Positions 57,471 through 64,000 of a stretch of 64,000 nt of DNA are shown in pieces (the stretch's first letter is position 1; the number at the start of each line of letters is the position of its first letter). The translations under genes were made by a program, and so were the position numbers. Source of the stretch: Parietaria judaica (taxonomy: Eukaryota > Streptophyta > Magnoliopsida > Rosales > Urticaceae); NCBI GenBank assembly GCA_954871525.1, contig OX940864.1, positions 21,880,001 to 21,944,000 of the forward strand, written 5' to 3'. Below the pieces are notes generated by a model that saw nothing but the letters and a program-made list of their open reading frames with translations, searched no databases and had not been told where the DNA came from.

Positions 57471-59564
57471 ACCAGCTAAAGGGTGCCGCTAATCACGTGA
57501 TTTGTAGAACCCGTTTCTATTCGCGTTTAGTTTCGTGTGTTTGTTATGTTTATATTAGTGGATTGAACCGCGCTTCGTGCAGTTCGAGAAAATTATCACT
57601 TATAAAATTGAGTGAAATATCATCATATTTTTTTAACCCAAAAAATCTCTATCCACAATGAGTTCAACAATTGCTTAACCCTTTGTTAGTATTGCCATTT
57701 TAATATTTGTTAATCTTAACAAATATATTTTACCTCAAATTTATCTCTCATTTCTCTAAATTTTTTCTTTATTGTTGACCATGTTGCTCTGTTATAAAAG
57801 AAATTCAATTCAAATAATTATATATTTGGTTTTCGTGAAAATTATTATAGCGCATAATGTCCAAACTTATATTCTTTGTGTAAGTTACTTCCACAATCAG
57901 ACACACTCGGATTTTCACGGTCCAACATTCATATTTTGATTATATTCATAAAGTAATTGAATATATTTGTAGTATATTTCATAAGTAATTGAAAATCACT
58001 TTTAACTTTCGCTTCGGTGAACATAGATTAATGTGTAGTTAATTAGAGAGAGAAAACTAATTTATTTTTATAAGAAAAATAAATATAAAATCCTATATAA
58101 AAAATGAAAATCTTTTGTTTGTATCTCACCACATCATTTTACAGCTTTTAGACGAAAAAGGAGAATGTAAGGCTGTGTTTGGTACATAACTTGAAAACAG
58201 TTTTTTAGTTTTCTAACTTGCACAGTTACACTGAAAAAAGTAAATGACTGTTTGGTGTGTAACTCATCAAATTGAACTCCAAAACGTTTCAAGTTTTATT
58301 CTGTTTTTCTTAAGGATTTTCAAATACACATTTTTGTTGTTTTCTGTTTTTTTTTTTTTTCACTCAGTTTTTTCTTTCATCACTCCTTATTTCTATCGAC
58401 TTCATTAGGAGTAAAATCGGAACCAGGAATAACTTTTTTTTCGTCCATGTTCCGAAAAATTAGGATTTTTTTTTTGTATCGGTTTCGGTTTTAAAAGTGC
58501 TTGACTTAAAAACCACATGTATTTTTGAAAATTAAAAACTACAAATAGTATAAAAAAACGACAATAAAAATCTATAATACACTAAAAATGATATACCAAA
58601 AACTAAAAAAAGGACATGTAGTTTAAAATCGGAACCGGTACCAAAAACCAGGACCGGGACTGGAACAGAGACAAAACCAGAAAACGGATACCAAATTTTC
58701 ACCTCTACACTTCACCATTGAACCTTCAAACTTTCGATGCCGACTGCGACACCAACGCTAACTGCGACACCAGTGTCGGTGTCGGCGCCGAATCTGACTT
58801 GACTTATGTGATGTTGGGATATAATTTACTTGTGTGATGACTCTGGGAAAAATGAATATGGACGACATGTTGTGGTGAATACACAATTCACGTGAATACT
58901 AGGTTTAATATAATGTTGGTGAAAAATAATGGAATAAAATGACATGAGATGTTTTAATTTTTATGTATGTTAAACCTGATTATTTATACTATATAGTATA
59001 GCCTTGATATGTTAAACATGATTGTATTTAATTTTACACCGTAATATAATATTTATGTTATTGTATTATTAATGTAGTAATATTTTTTAATTTTATTAAT
59101 GTATTAAATATTTAATTTTTTAAGAATTTTGTTGTTTTTATTTTTTTAAAATAAAAAACAGAAATATGTACCAAACAGTTATTTAAAAATAACTGCAAGA
59201 GTTTTTTACACTACAACTATAAAATTCTGAATAGAGAAAACAAAAACAGTTTGAGTTGTTTACAAAACAGCACATAAATCATTTTATTTTACTTTGCCTA
59301 TTTGACTTTAAAAAGTTTGTGTTAAATTATTAAGAAGGATATATCAAAGAAATTAAATTATTTGTTGAAATGGATGTCCTACATGAATGGACATTTTTTC
59401 TTTCTTATTTTTTCTTTGTAATACAATAAAAAAAAATTAAACCGGTAACAATTTACATATCGTGTGTTGGTGTGAAATTTTAGTATTTTACATACTTTCG
59501 GTCCACACATCTAAAAGATAATATACGACAACAACTCCAAAAATAATAAAACTATTTAAAATCT
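57471..59564. other. Gene-free AT-rich DNA, possible decayed hAT-like element
   Basis: No gene is seen. GGCTGTGTTTGGTACA near 58,171 and the inverted TGCTGTTTTGTAAACAAC near 59,270 resemble diverged termini of a hAT-like non-autonomous element of about 1.1 kb, without a clear target duplication. A GGCACC/GTCGGTG-rich pocket lies near 58,740-58,795. Confidence 0.35.
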
Positions 59565-60201
59565 TGTTTTGGGTATTTTCGGAACCCAGAAAAATTAAGG
59601 CCCAGCCCAAAGACCGTACCCTAAAATAGGATCCAAAATGATTAAAAGTCCAAAAAGTATGGGCGCACTTGAAATGGGAACGCTTGAAATGAGCACCCTA
59701 GAAATGAGCGCCCTTGAAATGAGCGCTCTAGAAATGGGCACGCTTTGAAAATGGGCGCGCTTAAATGAGCGCGCTTACTTTTTCACAACAATTACTTAGT
59801 TTCTTAGGGGCCCAATAAAGTTATTTTTAATTACTCAAAGGTCCTTGGACCCTCCTATAAATAGGAGCTTCAAACTCAGAAAAATGGATCTGATCCCATT
59901 CGAACTCGGAACTATACACATTTCACTCAAATGCTCTCTAGAGCGATAAAATCTCTCAACGGTCACTTTGAACTACGTGATGACCTGATCCCATTAAAAT
60001 TGGTACGTAGGCAGCCTCGTTACAAGTGACAAGGTCCGGTATCATATATTATAAAATCTCTTCCTTTTTATGTCCTTAGACATATCAACGAAGGCGGAGA
60101 ATCAAGTTTCAAGCCCGATCCGACCGCTAGGCGGACATTGGGCCCGGCCCAAAATCAAAACTTGGGCCGCTTTAGTGTTGATCCATTTTTTGGCATTAAC
60201 A
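59565..60201 (+). mobile_element. Solo LTR with TSD AATCT
   Basis: 637 bp with TGTT...AACA ends (TGTTTTGGGTATTTTC ... GGCATTAACA), flanked by exact 5-bp duplications AATCT at 59,560-59,564 and 60,202-60,206. Inside are a TATA box (TATAAATAGG, 59,856) and a TGGTACGTAGGCAGCCTCGT motif near 60,001, of the kind seen in Tat/Ogre-like Gypsy LTRs. No internal domain or second LTR is present, so it is the product of LTR-LTR recombination. Confidence 0.8.
59655..59780. repeat. Short tandem repeats inside the solo LTR
   Basis: About eight imperfect copies of a 13-16 bp unit like GAAATGAGCGCCCTT, located upstream of the LTR TATA box. Confidence 0.75.
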
Positions 60202-60512
60202 AATCTTATTAGGTTTATAGAATCACATATATACAATTAAGAGGAATAACATACATAATAATTTTATCTAGTCCAAATAATATAAATACGAAGATGTAAG
60301 AAAAAGAAAACACGAATCAAACTCGTAAGTTGCGCTTGAATAATTTTTCTTTGTTGCCAAAAATAATAATAAATATCTTCACACAATTCTGATAACTTTA
60401 CTCTAAGAAAAATATTAAAATAAATATTAAAATGTAGTCTCTTATAGACAATATTTATAATCCAATATTACGACATGTAAGGGATGTATACACATTGATT
60501 TATTTATTGTAG
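60202..60512. other. Spacer between the solo LTR and the LINE
   Basis: About 310 bp of AT-rich sequence with no recognised feature beyond the right AATCT duplication at its start. The LINE's own target duplication should start just left of its poly-A tail. Confidence 0.5.
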
Positions 60513-63500
60513 TTTTTTTTTTTAGGGAAAATAGAAACTATTTCATTAGAAATTAGGGACAAATGTCCTTTGAAGCGGTGTCTACAAGCCACTCCAGGCA
60601 ACCCAAGCACGATACATCGGACGACAAAAATAAAAGGCGTTGTTTTGCGGCTACGTGTGCTACCTCATTACAACTTCTCGGGATCCAACGACACTCCCCG
60701 GGCAGCCCCATCGCTTGGGCTAACGAGCGGATGTCCGTCAAAATAGGCCCTTGAAGACCATGGCTCTCCCCATTCTTCGTCATTTGAGTTGCGCGTAAGC
60801 AATCCGATTCCATGATTGAGATATTCCATCCTCTCTCATGTGCGAATTGGAGACCATGCCTTATCGCAAGACATTCCCCGGTAAGAGCCGAATCAACATG
60901 CTCCATCTCGGAGGCCGCGACCCCCAACACCGATCCCATGTGATCTCGCACGACGGCAGCAAGTGCAGCCCGGCCTGACGCCTCTTCCCAAGCGGCATCA
61001 ACATTAAGTGTTAGCCCGCCATTTCTCGCCCCGGTCCAATGGGTTGGCTTCTCGCCAATGCCCGTGTTCCGTGGCGTCGAAATGCGAGCACACTTTTTGA
61101 AGCTTGTGAGCCACACATCGACCTCGGCAACCCAAGCTTCCGGTGGTTTTAACCGATGATCAAAGAGGCGTATATTTCGATCGGACCACGTGGCCCAAAT
61201 CAATCCACAAAAGAACTCCAAGTTTGACTTCGAAAGTACCTCGCTAGCCCTTAGGCAAAGTTCGCGAAACGGGACCTCGCCCGTTTTTTCCACCCACCGG
61301 TGAAGCTTCGAGGAAGTCCAAATAGCTTGTGCCCGCTCACAACCCCACACGGCGTGGAGGGCGTCTTCCGGGAGAGCTCCACAAAATCCACAAAACGGAA
61401 GGCAATCCACTCCCCGGGACCTAAGTGCACCAAAGGTCGGGAGAGTTTCTTCCCACGCTCTCCATATAAGTTGCTTGATTTTGGTCGGAATTCCCAAGCC
61501 CCATAACGTGCGCCACCATTTTAACTCACCGTTCTCCGAGCTCGAAGGACCCCCCTTAGAACCCGCTTTGGCAAGGCGGTAGCCCGATCTAACCGAGTAC
61601 AATCCATTTTCTTCAAAATGCCAAACAAGGCGGTCTTGGGTGTTTTCTTCGCCCAACGGGATACGCAAGATCGCCTCCGCATCATAGGGTGTCAACAAAG
61701 AGTCAAGGAGTGCCCTATTCCATGCCCCATTGATCATCAAGTCCGCCACTCTCCAAGGGAAACCGTCATTCGGCTCCTCCGAAATCAAATTAAAAGCTTC
61801 GGCCCTTGGTATCCATGGTTTCCCAAAGGCGCACAAATTACCTTCGCCTATTTGCCATCGAACGCCTTGGCGAACCAAATCGCACCCCCAACATAAGCTT
61901 TTGCAAAGGAAGGAAAAATGTCCTTTACATTCAAAATCGATAACCGTAGAATCCGGGAAGTATTTGGCTTTTAGCACTCTAGCCAACAAGCAATTGGGGT
62001 GTTGAATGACGCGCCAAGTTAACCGGCCAACTAGAGCCCGGTTAAAAGCCCCGAGGTCTTTGAAGCCTAAACCCCCCTCCTCTTTTGGCTTGGCAATGTG
62101 GTCCCATCGTCTCCAATGAATTTTTCGGTTATCTTCCGAGCCTCCCCACCAAAACCTCGCGGTAAGACCATGGAGATCCTTGATAACTTTTGCGGGGAAC
62201 CTAAAAAGGCTCATGAGGTAGGTAGGGATGGCTTGAACTACCGCTTTGATCAAGACCTCTCTACCCCCCGCCGAGAACGTCCTCGCTTTCCAAGACCGGA
62301 GGTGTTTTTGCACGCGGCTAGTAATCTTACTAAAGACCGCTACTTTGTTCCTTCCGATATGGACCGGGAGCCCGAGATAAGATTCAAGATCCTTAACAAT
62401 CGGGATGTTAAGGATCCTAGAGAGGGTTTCCGTGTTCTCCGCGGTGATGTTTTATGAGAAACACATCATCGATTTATCCGTGTTAACCATTTGACCCGAG
62501 CCTTTCTCGTAGACCTTCAAAATGAAACGAATGGCTTGACAACTTCCTTCATTAGCATCACAAAAAAGGATGCTATCATCCGCGAAGAAAAGGTGTGAAA
62601 CCGCCGGAGCCGAAGGCCGACAAGAAAATCCTCGGAGAAGGCCCAATCTTTCTTGTCGCCGAATGAGGCCGGAGAGACCCTCCGCGCATACAAGAAAAAG
62701 ATACGGCGATAGCGGACACCCTTGTCGGAGACCCCTCTTTGGCGTGATCGTACCTCCGGTCCTACCATTAATTACCACGAAAAAAACTAGGGTGGTGATA
62801 CAATCTCTCACCACCGAAAGAACCCGGTTCCCAAACCCCATCCTCGAAAGCATGGCACAAACGAAACCCCACTCAACCCGGTCGTACGCCTTGCTCATGT
62901 CAAGCTTAAGCGCCAAAGCCCCTTTTTTCCTCTTTGTAATCCCTTTAAGGGAGTGAAGAAGCTCATAAGCTATCGCGGCGTTGTCCGTAATAAGCCTTCC
63001 GGGGACGAAGGCGCTTTGGGACTCGGAGATCACGGAGGAAAGGGATCCTTTGATGCGGTTAGCAACAACTTTGGTGACTATCTTGAGGAGCACGTTGCAA
63101 AGACTAATTGGGCGAAAATCTTTGACACTTTTTGGGCTTTTTACCTTTGGAATAAGAACTAGGTTCGTTGCGTTCCACACCCGCGCGGTAGCCCTTCCAT
63201 TGAAGATGTCCAAGCAGTCCGCTCGAACTTTCGGCCCCACCGAAGACCAAAATCGTTGGAAGAAGATGGCGTGGAATCCGTCGGGTCCCGGGGCTTTGCG
63301 GGGCCCCATGGAAAGGAGGGCTTGGTCGACTTCTTCCCCGGTGAAAACTTCTTCCGTAAGGTTATATTGCGTCTCCGAAATTGAGCTCACGTCCTCCCCC
63401 GTGATCATCCTAAAGTCGTCCTCCGAAGCACCATTCGACTTGAAGATGCTCGAGAAATATCGTTCGAAGACTTCTCTAATACCCTTTTCCGAAGAAATCC

Positions 63501-64000
63501 ATTCCCCCGACTCGTTGAAGATGCCCCTAATGGAGTTTTGGGCCCTCCTACGCACGGTGCGGGCATGGAAATAAGCCGTATTCTTATCCCCGCTTTGTAA
63601 CCAATCCGCGCGAGCTCTTTGTTTCCAATAGTAATCTTCAACCAAAATAAGAGAGTCCCTCTCGTCATTTAACCGTTTTAGCTCGGCTTTGATCTCCGAT
63701 GAGAAGTCCATCGAGTGTGTCCCTTCTATTTGTGTTGAGAGATGGCGGATCCTTGACTCTCGGTGCCCGAGCGAAGTCCGAGCCCAACGTCGGAGGGCAG
63801 TTTTGCATTTGGTTAGAGCGGCAACGCAGCTGCTCCCCGAGCGATCCCCTTCCTCCGAATTCCATACCTCACGAACCACGTTGGCACATCCCTCATCCGT
63901 TAGCCAACCGGGCTCAAAAGCCCACCTTCCCGTAGCGGAGGATCTATCGCGGTTGGATAAAGCTTTCGACGTTGAATCAATGAGGATAGGTCGATGATCC
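60513..64000 (-). mobile_element. L1-like LINE, 3' part, leaving the right edge
   Basis: A minus-strand non-LTR retrotransposon with a short 3' UTR and a poly-A tail (T-run at about 60,513-60,523 on the plus strand). It carries the reverse transcriptase half of ORF2, and the endonuclease end appears at the window edge. The 5' part and left target duplication are outside the window. Confidence 0.9.
60553..64000 (-). pseudogene. LINE ORF2 (endonuclease end, RT, zf-RVT, RNase H), one in-frame stop
   Basis: One minus-strand frame from the right edge to the stop at 60,553, interrupted only by TAA at 62,452-62,454. It begins at the window edge with DHRPIL, the end of an AP-endonuclease domain (SDHxPI motif), then GRWAFEPGWLTDEG. 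RT blocks follow: MGPRKAPGPDGF, LIPKVKSPKSVKDFRPISLC, SAFVPGRLITDN, LKLDMSKAYDRVEW, GLRQGCPLSPYLF and the catalytic FADD near 62,580. After the stop come a zinc-binding RT-associated region (KWWRTLWGLGIPTKIKQLIW, with CGFCGA and a Cys/His cluster) and an RNase H-like domain (LTLNVDAAWEEASG, VDSALTGECLAIRHGL). The protein would nick target DNA and reverse-transcribe LINE RNA. The single stop separates RT from RNase H, so this copy is probably dead but young. Confidence 0.9.

Noticed and set aside
58171..59274. hAT-like element with GGCTGTGTTTGGTAC-type ends
   Set aside because: The inverted ends are too diverged and no 8-bp duplication was found; kept only as a remark in the spacer entry.

Overview
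This window is eudicot nuclear DNA. The evidence is AT-rich intergenic sequence, GT-AG introns, a light-harvesting gene, an organelle ClpX, a plant-type RAD52 and plant families of CACTA, Gypsy, Copia and L1-like elements. I cannot name the species. Coordinates come from reading frames and splice-site matching by eye, and no alignment was run.

Layout. 1-750: first exon of a GT31 galactosyltransferase leaving the left edge. 750-7,300: gene-free, with a TCGCGA-rich block, dispersed repeats, an orphan CACTA end and a tandem array of about 240-260 bp units. 7,262-12,825: a three-layer nest in which the array was hit by a full-length 5S rRNA retrocopy with a 17-bp target duplication, and the 5S copy was then split by a 5.4-kb CACTA element carrying a complete six-exon TNPA-like gene but no intact main transposase. 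13,642-15,303: intronless berberine-bridge-enzyme-like oxidase. 16,722-30,368: a Sirevirus-like Copia element reduced to gag and its 3' region (LTRs about 1.3% different), with a very young Tekay/Del-like Gypsy element (18,321-27,284, TSD TTACC) inserted inside its gag.

32,741-42,012 is the gene-rich core: a small glycine-rich protein gene, LHCB5 (CP26) with a G-box promoter, and a six-exon RRM protein gene. 42,013-47,860 is gene-free. 48,311-49,766 is a RAD52-1-like organellar recombination gene with a one-base frameshift in exon 3 and a foldback MITE just upstream. 52,071-57,068 is a 15-exon mitochondrial-type CLPX gene with a minisatellite in intron 3 and a MITE upstream. 59,565-60,201 is a solo LTR with TSD AATCT. 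60,513-64,000 is an L1-like LINE (minus strand) with RT, zinc-binding and RNase H regions and one in-frame stop, leaving the right edge.

The host genes form no pathway or operon. LHCB5 serves the photosystem II antenna, CLPX organelle proteolysis and RAD52-1 organelle DNA recombination. What ties the window together is its layered transposon history; the 5S retrocopy split by CACTA is the most unusual part.
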